A DNA stretch of 49,599 bases from JAGNXB01 sp964471595 (GTDB lineage: Bacteria > Bacteroidota > Bacteroidia > Chitinophagales > Saprospiraceae), in the NCBI GenBank assembly GCA_964471595.1, contig CAYYGN010000023.1, positions 1 through 49,599 of the forward strand, in the 5' to 3' direction. Shown in pieces: positions 15,505-24,300 of the stretch; position 1 is the stretch's first letter, and every line of letters starts with the position of its first letter. Below the pieces are notes generated by a model. That model did not search any database. It worked only from the letters and a program-made list of their open reading frames with translations, and was not told the origin of the DNA. Both the position numbers and the translations under genes were made by a program.

Positions 15505-17382
15505 ATGAGCCTGGTCATGGACATTCCTGAGTGTGGTCATTGCCGGGAGATTGTATCTTGCCCTACCTTTCGAACCGAAAAAGACCTGGCGTTGAAACCG
15601 ACGGATATCAGAGACCCGGAATACTTTCACAAAGTCGTGGACTGCCAGTATGCGTGTCCGGCGCATACGCCTGTCCCGGAATACATCCGCCTGATCGCGG
15701 AGGGCCGGTACACCGAAGCCTACCTGATCAATTGGGAATCCAATGTTTTCCCCGGCGTGTTGGGCCGCACCTGCGACCGTCCGTGTGAGCCCGCCTGCCG
15801 AAGGGGCAGGGTGGAGGAAGAGCCGGTAGCCATCTGTCGCCTCAAACGGGTGGCGGCCGACTACAAGGAAGATGTTGCCGGGATTCTTCCCGCCGGGCCA
15901 TTCCCTGCCAACGGAAAAAAAATTGCGCTCATCGGAGGCGGTCCTGCCTCCCTGACGGTGGCTCGCGATCTGGCGCCTTTGGGTTACGAGATTCACTTGT
16001 ATGATGATCAACCCGCAGGTGGAGGGATGATGCGCTCGCAGATCCCTGCATTTCGCCTGCCGGAATCCGTATTGGACGAGGAGGTGGGTTATGTGCTACG
16101 GATGGGGATTCACACCCATTTCAAGACCTATGTAGAAAGTCTGAAGGAGATTCTGGACAAGGATTATAACGCCGTATTTGTCGGTACTGGGGCTCCCAGA
16201 GGCAAGGATCTGGCGGATTTGCCGGGGCGGTGGGATGATCCGGACAGGGTCCATGTGGGCATTCAGTGGCTGGCCAACGTAGCCTTTCAACATACGGACA
16301 AAATCGGCAGGAATGTGCTGGTACTGGGAGGGGGCAACACTGCGATGGACTGTTGCCGCACCGCCCGGCGGCTGGGTGGTGAAAATGTCCGGGTGTTCGT
16401 GCGGAGCCCTTTCAAGGAAATGAAGGCCTCTCCATGGGAAATCGAGGATGCCCAACGCGAGGATATCCCCATTCATGAAAATCACAACCCCAAAGCTTTC
16501 GTGACGTCCGGAGGAAAGCTGCAGGGCATGTTGTTTGAAAAAGTGGAGCCCGTCTATGAAGGCGGACGCCGCAAGCTGGTTCCTACCGGAGAAGAGGTCT
16601 TTTTCCCGGCCGATGACGTCTTGATGGCCATCGGGCAGGAGAATGCTTTCCCCTGGATCGAGCGGGATCTCGGTATCGAGTTCAACCAGTGGGAACTCCC
16701 CGTCCTGGATGCCAAAACGTTCCAGTCCACCCTCCCCAGGGTTTTCTTCGGAGGGGATGCTGCCATGGGCCCCAAGAACGTCATTACGGCCGTAGCGCAG
16801 GGGCATGAAGCGGCGATATCCATCGACCGTTTCTGCCAGGGCCTCTCCGTGTCCGACCGTCCGGCGCCCAGGACTTCCATGGCTCCTCAAAAAATGGGAT
16901 TGCACGAGTGGGTCTACGACAGCCAGGTCGTACCCGACCTCAGATACAAGGTGCCGCATGCCGAAAAGCGGAAAGCTCTCAGCGATCGCCTCATGGAAGT
17001 CGAGTTGGGATTTGACCCTGCTACTGCCTACCGGGAGGCGGAGCGATGTCTCAATTGTGATGTGCAGACCGTCTTCACGACGAGTCGTTGCATCGAATGT
17101 GATGCCTGTGTGGACATCTGTCCCACTTCCTGCATCACCTTTGCGGTCAACGGCGAAGAAGACGATTTGCGAAGCCGTTTGTCGGCACCTGCCCTCGAGC
17201 TGGATCAGGACCTTTATGTATCACCCGACCTGCCTACGGGCCGGGTGATGATCAAGGATGAAAATGTGTGTCTGCACTGCGGATTGTGTGCAGAACGTTG
17301 TCCGACGGCGGCGTGGGACATGCAGAAATTCGGATATCAAACGGCAAAAGCCTCCATGGTATGGCCTCTCGAAGTGGTGTGA
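15505..17382 (+). CDS. NAD(P)H-ferredoxin oxidoreductase-like protein (GltD type, two C-terminal 4Fe-4S clusters)
   Basis: A 625-aa cytoplasmic flavoprotein related to the glutamate synthase small subunit. Domains in order: an N-terminal Fe-S domain (about 45-125; CQYACPAHTPVPEYI, then CDRPCEPACRRG), an FAD Rossmann motif (about 138, ALIGGGPASL), an NAD(P) Rossmann motif (about 270, LVLGGGNTAMDCC), and two C-terminal [4Fe-4S] motifs (about 528, CIECDACVDICP; about 588, CLHCGLCAERCP). It probably moves electrons between NAD(P)H and the ferredoxin-type clusters for the 2-oxoacid oxidoreductase encoded next. A promoter-like sequence at 15540-15571 lies inside this reading frame, so the true start may be a TTG at 15592 (L30). 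Confidence 0.88.
   Translation: MSLVMDIPECGHCREIVSCPTFRTEKDLALKPTDIRDPEYFHKVVDCQYACPAHTPVPEYIRLIAEGRYTEAYLINWESNVFPGVLGRTCDRPCEPACRRGRVEEEPVAICRLKRVAADYKEDVAGILPAGPFPANGKKIALIGGGPASLTVARDLAPLGYEIHLYDDQPAGGGMMRSQIPAFRLPESVLDEEVGYVLRMGIHTHFKTYVESLKEILDKDYNAVFVGTGAPRGKDLADLPGRWDDPDRVHVGIQWLANVAFQHTDKIGRNVLVLGGGNTAMDCCRTARRLGGENVRVFVRSPFKEMKASPWEIEDAQREDIPIHENHNPKAFVTSGGKLQGMLFEKVEPVYEGGRRKLVPTGEEVFFPADDVLMAIGQENAFPWIERDLGIEFNQWELPVLDAKTFQSTLPRVFFGGDAAMGPKNVITAVAQGHEAAISIDRFCQGLSVSDRPAPRTSMAPQKMGLHEWVYDSQVVPDLRYKVPHAEKRKALSDRLMEVELGFDPATAYREAERCLNCDVQTVFTTSRCIECDACVDICPTSCITFAVNGEEDDLRSRLSAPALELDQDLYVSPDLPTGRVMIKDENVCLHCGLCAERCPTAAWDMQKFGYQTAKASMVWPLEVV
15540..15571 (+). promoter_or_regulatory. 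Promoter-like element inside 5' end of oxidoreductase gene
   Basis: TTG (15540-15542), a 21-bp spacer and TAccTTTC (15564-15571), one mismatch from TAnnTTTG. If active, transcription starts near 15576 and translation would begin downstream of the annotated ATG. Confidence 0.4.
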
Positions 17383-19178
17383 ATGATTTTGTCCTCCGGT
17401 TCGCCAATGTGAACGGAACGGGTTCGGCGAGTGCCAATACACTGTTTGCCAAAGCGGTTTTCCGGATGGGATTGCCCGTGGCGGCCAAGAACATTTTCCC
17501 GTCCAACATCCAGGGACTACCTACGTGGTATGAGGTGAGGGTCAGCGAGAAGGGTTATCTGGGCCGCCGGGAAGGCATCGATTTGCTGGTGGCGGTCAAT
17601 CCGCAAAGCATGGAAAAAGACATCCGTTCCGTGGCGCCGGGCGGATATCTGGTGTATGATGATTCCAAACAGCTGCCACCCGAATGGCGTAGGGAGGACA
17701 TCGGGTTCCTGGGCATTCCCATGATCAGGATGGGTATGGAGCATTTTCCCGAGCCGCGGACCCAGTTGTTGATGAAAAACGTCATTTATGTGGGCGCGCT
17801 GACGGCTTTGCTGGATTTGGACCCGGAAGTGGTCAAAGCGTTGCTGCATGATCAGTTTGGCGAGAAGGAAAAGCTGATCGCCATGAACATCAAGGCTTTG
17901 GAATTGGGCCGGAATTATGCCCTGGAACATTTTGATTGTCCACTCGGGTTGAGGTTGGAAAAGCGGGATCTCAACCGCGGCAAGATCATGGTGGACGGCA
18001 ACACCGCAACGGCGCTGGGAGCCCTGTATGCCGGGGCAACCGTGGCAGCCTGGTATCCCATCACCCCGTCCACTTCCGTCATGGATGCCTTTGCCGCCTA
18101 CTGCGAGGAATACAGGAAGGATCCGGTCACCGGCAAAAACCGGTTTGCCATTGTGCAGGCCGAGGATGAGTTGGCTTCCATCGGTGTCGTGGTGGGGGCC
18201 GGCTGGAATGGGGCCCGGGCATTCACCGCCACCAGTGGTCCCGGTATTTCCCTCATGACCGAATTCCTCGGATTGGCCTACTTCGCCGAAATTCCCGCCG
18301 TGGTGGTCAATGTGCAGCGGGGTGGTCCTTCGACGGGCATGCCGACCCGGACCCAGCAGGCGGACCTCATTTCGTCGGCCTATGCCTCGCACGGAGATAC
18401 CCGCCATGTGCTTTTGTTCCCGTCCGACCCCGGAGAATGCTTCGAATTGACCGCACAGGCCTTTGATCTGGCCGAGCGTTTGCAGACGCCGGTGTTGGTC
18501 ATGACGGATCTCGATCTGGGGATGAATGACCACGTCTGCAATGCCTTCTCCTGGAAGGATGACCGCTCCTTCGACCGCGGCAAAGTGCTCGGTGCCGAAG
18601 AGCTCGAACAACTCAAAACCTGGGGCAGATATCTGGATGTGGATGGAGACGGGATTGCCTACCGCACTCTTCCGGGTACGCATCCCCAGAAAGGCGCATT
18701 TTTTACCCGCGGGACCTCCAAGGATGAATATGCGCGCTATACCGAAGATCATGATGCCTACAAGCGCAATGTAGACCGGCTTATGGTCAAATGGGCTACT
18801 GCGGCCCGGTTGGTACCGCCTCCGGAATTGTTGCGCTGCAAAGGTCAGCCGGTAGCAGGCATGCTGTATTTCGGCACGACGGCCCATGCCGCCCGCGAAG
18901 CGCGCGACCAACTGGCTCAGGAAGGCATTTTTGTCGAGGGGATGCGCATCAGGTCCCTTCCCTTCCATGAAGAAGTGCGGGCATTCCTGGATCGGTATGA
19001 CCGGGTCTATGTGGTGGAGCAAAACCGCGATGCCCAGATGCGTACGCTCTTGATCCAGGAGTTGGATGTGCCCAACCACAAACTCATACCGGTACTTCAC
19101 TACGACGGTTTTCCGATACCGGCGGACACGATTTACCAGCAAATACGCCAACACTGGCCGGCTGCCGTGAACGTTTGA
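17361..19178 (+). CDS. korA: 2-oxoacid:acceptor oxidoreductase, gamma-alpha fusion subunit
   Basis: A 605-aa subunit of a CoA-dependent 2-oxoacid (probably 2-oxoglutarate) ferredoxin oxidoreductase. The N-terminal gamma domain (about 1-190: VLRFANVNGTGSASANTLFA, NIFPSNIQGLPTWYEVRV) is fused to the alpha pyrimidine-binding domain (about 200-450: ATALGALYAGATVAAWYPIT, FAIVQAEDELASIG, ATSGPGISLM). The C-terminal domain follows (about 500-605). The start at 17361 is inferred from the first conserved residues and overlaps the upstream gene by 22 bp. Short overlap and gap (39 bp to korB) indicate an operon. Substrate specificity is by homology; pyruvate or another 2-oxoacid is not excluded. Confidence 0.9.
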   Translation: MASRSGVNDFVLRFANVNGTGSASANTLFAKAVFRMGLPVAAKNIFPSNIQGLPTWYEVRVSEKGYLGRREGIDLLVAVNPQSMEKDIRSVAPGGYLVYDDSKQLPPEWRREDIGFLGIPMIRMGMEHFPEPRTQLLMKNVIYVGALTALLDLDPEVVKALLHDQFGEKEKLIAMNIKALELGRNYALEHFDCPLGLRLEKRDLNRGKIMVDGNTATALGALYAGATVAAWYPITPSTSVMDAFAAYCEEYRKDPVTGKNRFAIVQAEDELASIGVVVGAGWNGARAFTATSGPGISLMTEFLGLAYFAEIPAVVVNVQRGGPSTGMPTRTQQADLISSAYASHGDTRHVLLFPSDPGECFELTAQAFDLAERLQTPVLVMTDLDLGMNDHVCNAFSWKDDRSFDRGKVLGAEELEQLKTWGRYLDVDGDGIAYRTLPGTHPQKGAFFTRGTSKDEYARYTEDHDAYKRNVDRLMVKWATAARLVPPPELLRCKGQPVAGMLYFGTTAHAAREARDQLAQEGIFVEGMRIRSLPFHEEVRAFLDRYDRVYVVEQNRDAQMRTLLIQELDVPNHKLIPVLHYDGFPIPADTIYQQIRQHWPAAVNV

Positions 19179-19217
19179 GTCACCACCGTCCGACAAACCC
19201 TTCATGCACTTCCGATC

Positions 19218-20270
19218 ATGACATACCTTAGACCGACTTTCCGGCACCCCGATCTCCCGGTCAACCGTTTGGGGTACACCTTCAAGGATTACGAAGGCGG
19301 GCTCAGTACCCTCTGTGCAGGATGCGGCCATGATTCCATCAGTGGGGCTATTGTGCAGGCCTGTTACGAACTGGCCATAGAACCCCACCGGGTGGCCAAA
19401 CTATCCGGCATCGGGTGTTCCTCCAAAACCCCCACCTATTTCCTCAGCCAATCCCACGGTTTCAATACCGTACACGGGCGTATGCCTTCCGTAGCCACCG
19501 GCGCCAACCTCGCCAACCGGGATTTGCTGTATCTCGGGGTATCGGGTGACGGCGACAGCGCCTCTATCGGCATGGGTCAGTTTGTACATGCCATCCGCCG
19601 CAATCTGAATATCGTGTATATTCTGATGAACAACGGCTGTTATGGCCTTACCAAAGGGCAGGACAGCGCTACGGCGGATGTGGGCTCCAAAAGCAAAAGC
19701 GGATCGGTCAACAAATTCGCCACCATAGATCTGGCATCGCTGGCCATCGAACTGGGCGCCACCTTTGTGGCCAGGAGTTTTTCCGGTGACAAATCCCAGC
19801 TCGTTCCCCTTATCCGCGCGGCGATGTCTCACGGAGGCTTTGCTTTCCTCGACGTGGTGTCACCCTGCGTGACATTCAACAACAATTTGGGTTCCACCAA
19901 ATCCTACCAATACGTCCGCGAGCACAACCACGCCGCCGGCTCCATGGACTTTGTGCCGCCTGCCGAAGAGATTACCGTCCGCTATCCGGAAAACACGGCC
20001 CGTGAACTGGCCATGCACGATGGTTCCAAGATTGTTTTGCACAAATTGCCGACCGAATGGGATCCGATGGACCGACTGTCCACCATGAAGCGGCTTCATC
20101 AGGCCAGCATGACCGGAGAGATTGTGACGGGGCTGCTGTACATCGAGCCCGACAGCGAGGACCTGCATGCCACCCTCCAGACAGTGGACACGCCCCTCAA
20201 TGCCTTGCGGGAGCAAGATCTCTGTCCCGGGAGCCGGGCTCTCGACGAGATCAATGCGGCCTTTCGTTGA
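19218..20270 (+). CDS. korB: 2-oxoacid:ferredoxin oxidoreductase, beta subunit
   Basis: A 350-aa TPP-binding subunit. The N-terminus has LCAGCGHDSISG and KLSGIGCSSKTPTYF; the TPP/Mg2+ motif runs from GVSGDGDSASIGMGQF to ILMNNGCYGLTKGQ. It pairs with the gamma-alpha subunit 39 bp upstream to form a KorAB-type enzyme that decarboxylates a 2-oxoacid to its acyl-CoA and reduces ferredoxin (reversible). The [4Fe-4S] delta ferredoxin subunit seen in archaeal enzymes is absent; the clusters of the 15505 product may take its place. Length and motifs are normal. There is no strong terminator after it, and the next gene has its own promoter-like box. Confidence 0.94.
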   Translation: MTYLRPTFRHPDLPVNRLGYTFKDYEGGLSTLCAGCGHDSISGAIVQACYELAIEPHRVAKLSGIGCSSKTPTYFLSQSHGFNTVHGRMPSVATGANLANRDLLYLGVSGDGDSASIGMGQFVHAIRRNLNIVYILMNNGCYGLTKGQDSATADVGSKSKSGSVNKFATIDLASLAIELGATFVARSFSGDKSQLVPLIRAAMSHGGFAFLDVVSPCVTFNNNLGSTKSYQYVREHNHAAGSMDFVPPAEEITVRYPENTARELAMHDGSKIVLHKLPTEWDPMDRLSTMKRLHQASMTGEIVTGLLYIEPDSEDLHATLQTVDTPLNALREQDLCPGSRALDEINAAFR

Positions 20271-20278
20271 GGCGGGCC

Positions 20279-20306
20279 TTGTGTTTTCCATTCCTCCTTA
20301 CCTTCG
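20279..20306 (+). promoter_or_regulatory. Promoter-like element for DUF6265 gene
   Basis: TTG (20279-20281), a 17-bp spacer and TAccTTCG (20299-20306), one mismatch from TAnnTTTG, ending 17 bp before the ATG at 20324. Confidence 0.4.
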
Positions 20307-20323
20307 GGGGATAATCAGCCCCT

Positions 20324-20809
20324 ATGAGGATTTTCGCCCTGTTGCTGTTGACGATTGTTGCAGGTGCCTGCCACCGGAATGACGGCAAGGATATCATCCG
20401 TGAGTTTGCCTGGATCGAAGGCACCTGGAAATTGCTGGATACGGAAATGTCGGTCTTTGAAGCGTGGTATCCGGAAGGCCGGGAATGGCAGGGGGAGAGT
20501 TATGCCGCCGTGAATGGCATGAAAGTGCCCACGGAAAAGATCCGCCTTTACCGGGAAGGGGACCGGGTTGTTTTTTCCCAGCGGGTCAAGGACCGCGACG
20601 GGGGTGAGCCGGTAGATTATGTGCTCACCGGCCAGGACAAAAACAGCTGGACGTTCTCTCATCCGGACTATTCCTTCCCATCCGAAATCACCTATACCCG
20701 GGTAAGTGATGTGGCCATGAAGGTGCGGATCAAAGGGATCAGGGAAGGTCAATTCACCGAGATATTTCTGGAATACGTGCGACAATCGGGCCCGATTCGG
20801 GCAAAATGA
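20324..20809 (+). CDS. DUF6265-like lipoprotein
   Basis: A 161-aa protein with a short lipoprotein signal (lipobox AGAC, C16). The mature part begins with REFAWIEGTWKL and contains FEAWYPEGREWQGESYA, typical of DUF6265, a small lipocalin-like beta-barrel family of unknown function. Tryptophans and strands alternate regularly through to the C-terminus. It is followed after 68 bp by the VOC gene, which has its own promoter-like element. No function can be given. Confidence 0.75.
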   Translation: MRIFALLLLTIVAGACHRNDGKDIIREFAWIEGTWKLLDTEMSVFEAWYPEGREWQGESYAAVNGMKVPTEKIRLYREGDRVVFSQRVKDRDGGEPVDYVLTGQDKNSWTFSHPDYSFPSEITYTRVSDVAMKVRIKGIREGQFTEIFLEYVRQSGPIRAK

Positions 20810-20843
20810 TTTTATCTTTCCATTGTGACAGGGAGGGAAGGCC

Positions 20844-20873
20844 TTGCAGAGATCTTTATCCGATAAATAATTG
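20844..20873 (+). promoter_or_regulatory. Promoter-like element for VOC gene
   Basis: TTG (20844-20846), a 21-bp spacer and TAatTG (20868-20873), 4 nt before the ATG at 20878. The -7 box is shorter than consensus, but position relative to the start matches other genes here. Confidence 0.4.
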
Positions 20874-20877
20874 CCCT

Positions 20878-21264
20878 ATGAATAGCACACACAACCCGGT
20901 CGGATGGTTCGAGATACCTGTCAGGGACATGGACCGCGCCGTCCTTTTTTATGAATCCGTTTTCGGGATCAAACTGGAGCGACATCCCATGGGTGTGTTG
21001 GACATGGCATGGTTTCCCGGCGTGGAAGGAAGTACCGGGGCTGGTGGCTCGCTAGTGGCTCATCCCGATTTTTATCACCCCTCTCCGGAAGGGGTACTCA
21101 TTTATTTTACGGCATTTTCCGGCGATGTAGCCGTAGAACTGGGGCGCGTCGAGGCAGCCGGAGGCCAAATCGTTGTACCCAAAAAAATGATTGCCCCTGA
21201 TGTGGGGTATATGGGTGTTTTCACGGATACAGAAGGCAACCGGATTGCCCTGCACAGCCGTTGA
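20878..21264 (+). CDS. VOC family protein (glyoxalase/bleomycin-resistance fold)
   Basis: A 128-aa cytoplasmic protein with one complete VOC unit: NPVGWFEIPVRDMDRAVLFY at the start, FGIKLERHPM, then the second half VELGRVEAAGGQIVVPKK, and GVFTDTEGNRIALHS at the end. Members of this superfamily bind a divalent metal and act on diverse small molecules. Here the first metal position would fall in the GWFEIPV strand (E) and the last in FTDTEGNRIALH. This type is usually annotated only as 'VOC family protein'. The ATG at 20878 is preferred over in-frame codons upstream because the domain starts there. Confidence 0.85.
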   Translation: MNSTHNPVGWFEIPVRDMDRAVLFYESVFGIKLERHPMGVLDMAWFPGVEGSTGAGGSLVAHPDFYHPSPEGVLIYFTAFSGDVAVELGRVEAAGGQIVVPKKMIAPDVGYMGVFTDTEGNRIALHSR

Positions 21265-21354
21265 GGCGTAATGGAGAGGCAAGAGAAGCAGTGATGCACC
21301 GGGGGGCGATTTTTTTTCCGTCAAAACGGTGCCGGATTCCCTGCTTTTGATTAT

Positions 21355-21385
21355 TTTGGATGTAAGTATTCACCTTTTATTTTTG
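21355..21385 (+). promoter_or_regulatory. Promoter for metalloprotease gene
   Basis: TTTG (21355-21358), a 20-bp spacer and TAttTTG (21379-21385). The box ends 5 nt before the ATG at 21391, so the predicted transcription start coincides with the start codon. Confidence 0.55.
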
Positions 21386-21390
21386 ATATT

Positions 21391-24300
21391 ATGCGAAGCT
21401 TAACCACCATTATCCTGCTGTTTGTGACATCCCTTCTGTGGGGACAGTCGCCCAAAGACCTGAAGCCCGTTCCGGGCAAGGTGTATGCGCTGGAAGTCCA
21501 GCAACTAGTCTTTCCTTCCTTCACCCCCTTCCAGGAAGCGATGGAAGCCTCCCGGCTCGAGACCATCGAAGAGGTAAAATCGGCCTCCTGGGGATTGGTT
21601 CCCGATCCCGAGGTTTTGGGAGACATCCTGAAGCAAAGGCCCGCCTGGATGGACGTCCGTCTGCCCAAACCCGACGGTTCGGTCCTCGTCCTGCGTGTCT
21701 ATCAGGCCCGCCTCGGCACGGAGGATTTCGAGATCCGGTTTTCGGATGGTACTGTGGTCAAGGAAGTGCCCGGGGTGCATTATCGGGGCATTGTCCACGG
21801 CGATTACCAAAGTCTGGTGGCACTGAGTTTTTTTGAGGACCATGCCAGAGGCTTTGTCTCCGACCAGAGTGGCAATTGGGTGCTCGGGCCCTTCGAACCG
21901 CGTCAGGAGCGCGACATCCACATCTTCTACAACGACCGAACACTCGCCCACCTCAATCCCTTCCAGTGTCATGTGGAAGACCGGATGCCCGGCCCGGGAG
22001 AGGATTTCGATACCCATGACTACGGGCAGCGCGCCCCTGGCGACTGTGTGCGGATCTGGTGGGAAGTCGATTACGACATCACCCAGAACAAAGGCGGCGG
22101 CGCGGGAGCGAGCACCTGGATGACCGGGATGACCAACGAGGTGTACACACTGTATGACAACGAGTTGATGGAGTTGTACACATCGGTGATGAATATATGG
22201 ACGGGTCCCAGTCCGTATTCCGGCAACAGTTCTTCGGCACGATTGGGTTCCTTCCAATCCAACAACGGCGTGCTCGATGGCGACCTCGCGCACTATGTCA
22301 ACCTGACTTCCCAATACGGAGGTATTGCGGCCGGATTCAGCGGCATCTGCAATGCCAATTATGACGCCAGCATGTGTTATTCCGGTTTGACATCTTCCTA
22401 CAATAATGTCCCGACCTACAGTTGGACCATCATGGTCTGCACCCATGAAATGGGGCACTTGCTGGGTTCCCGTCACACCCATGCCTGTGTGTGGAACGGC
22501 AACAATACAGCCATTGACGGGTGTGCGGGCTTTGTGGAAGGTGGTTGCTCCTTGCCCGGACAGCCGCCCGGAGGCGGCACCATCATGAGCTACTGCCACC
22601 TGAATGTAGGCATCAATTTCACACTTGGTTTTGGCCCGCAACCGGGCAACGTGATCCGCAATACGGTCAACAATGCGAATTGTCTGGACGGATGTGGAGA
22701 CCCTCAGGATCCCTGCACGTTTTCTCTGAATTGTCCGGTGAATGTCACGGTGCAATGCGGTCCCAATCCTCCTCCGGCCCAAACGGGCAATCCGGTCGTC
22801 AACATCCTGACCGGCAATTGCTCGCCAACGATCAGCTATACCGACAACAACAACGGTTTGAACGGCTGTAACGGCACCGGATTTTTCATCCGGACATTCA
22901 CGGCAACGGACGGCAATTACAGCGCCACCTGCAACCAAACCATTACAAAGATCGACAATACACCGCCGGTGATCAATGGTGTGCCGGCTAATACAACGAT
23001 CAATTGCAATTCGCCCATTCCACCCGTACCTCCTGTTTCGGCAACCGACAACTGCGGGTCAGCCACCCTGACTTTTCAGGAGACCTCCACGCAAGGCGGG
23101 TCTTGCGGGTATACCATTACACGGACATGGACGGCCACCGATGCCTGCAATAATGCCACGAGCCGCTCCCAGGTGATTACGGTAGTAGATTCAACGCCGC
23201 CTAATGCCCAGTGCAAAGGGCACACCGTGTATCTCAACAACAACGGACAGGCGGTCGTCACGGCCCAGGATATCGACAACATGAGTTCCGACAACTGTTC
23301 GGCCATCACATTGACGGTTAATCCCAGTCAGCTCACCTGTGCCCAGCTGGGCAATACGATTGTCACCCTGACCGTCACGGATGCCTGCAACAATGTGGCG
23401 ACCTGTACGGCCACTGTGTCGGTGATTGACGCCATTCCGCCCAAAGTGACATGCCTCAACATGGAAGTGGAAATAGACGCTTCGGGGGCTCCCGTCACTA
23501 TCTCTCCGCAAGACGTGAACAACGGATCTTCCGACAACTGTGGTATCGTGGAGTACATGCTATCGCAGGAGACCTTCGATTGCAGTCATCTGGGGCAGAA
23601 TTCCGTTAAGTTGTCCGCCATTGACGCCAGCGGCAATGCCGGGCAGTGTACGGCCAAAGTCACGGTGCGCGACCTCATACCTCCGACGTTTACCTATGTT
23701 CCGGAGGATATGACCGTCTATTGTGTAGAGCCGGGATGGGAGGACATCCCCTCCATGTATGACAATTGCGGGGATGTGGGTTTTCTCATGGACGAAACCC
23801 AGCATTACTGGGCAGATGGACCGGAAGGAAGTTATCGCGTCAACCGCCGCTGGACGGCCATTGACAAAGCGGGAAATTCGGCGGAAGCCGAACAATGGAT
23901 ATCGGTCCTTTCCCAGGGGGATCTGGTGGTGCTTTGTACACCGGATGTTGTAACGGCAGCCAGCAAGGCTCCGGTACAGGCATGGTGGCAGGATCCACAG
24001 GTGAGCGATGTTTGCCTCGGCAATTTCCCCATGACCCGGATAGAAGGTCCTGAACAGGGCTCCTATTTCAACCCGGGCACACGGACGCGAATCGCCTATG
24101 AGTTCATCAATGATTTTGGCGTGCGGTATCAGTGCGCCTTTCACGTGATCGTGCCCGGGCTCGGACAGGATTACCGGGTGTTGATCAATGCCGCGGAAGT
24201 GGAATGCGAGGATTATCGTCTGCGCCGGTGTACGGTACAGAACCTTCCTGAAACGTCCAGCACTTTTGACTGGAAGCCGAGAGGTGACAAAAATGCTTTG

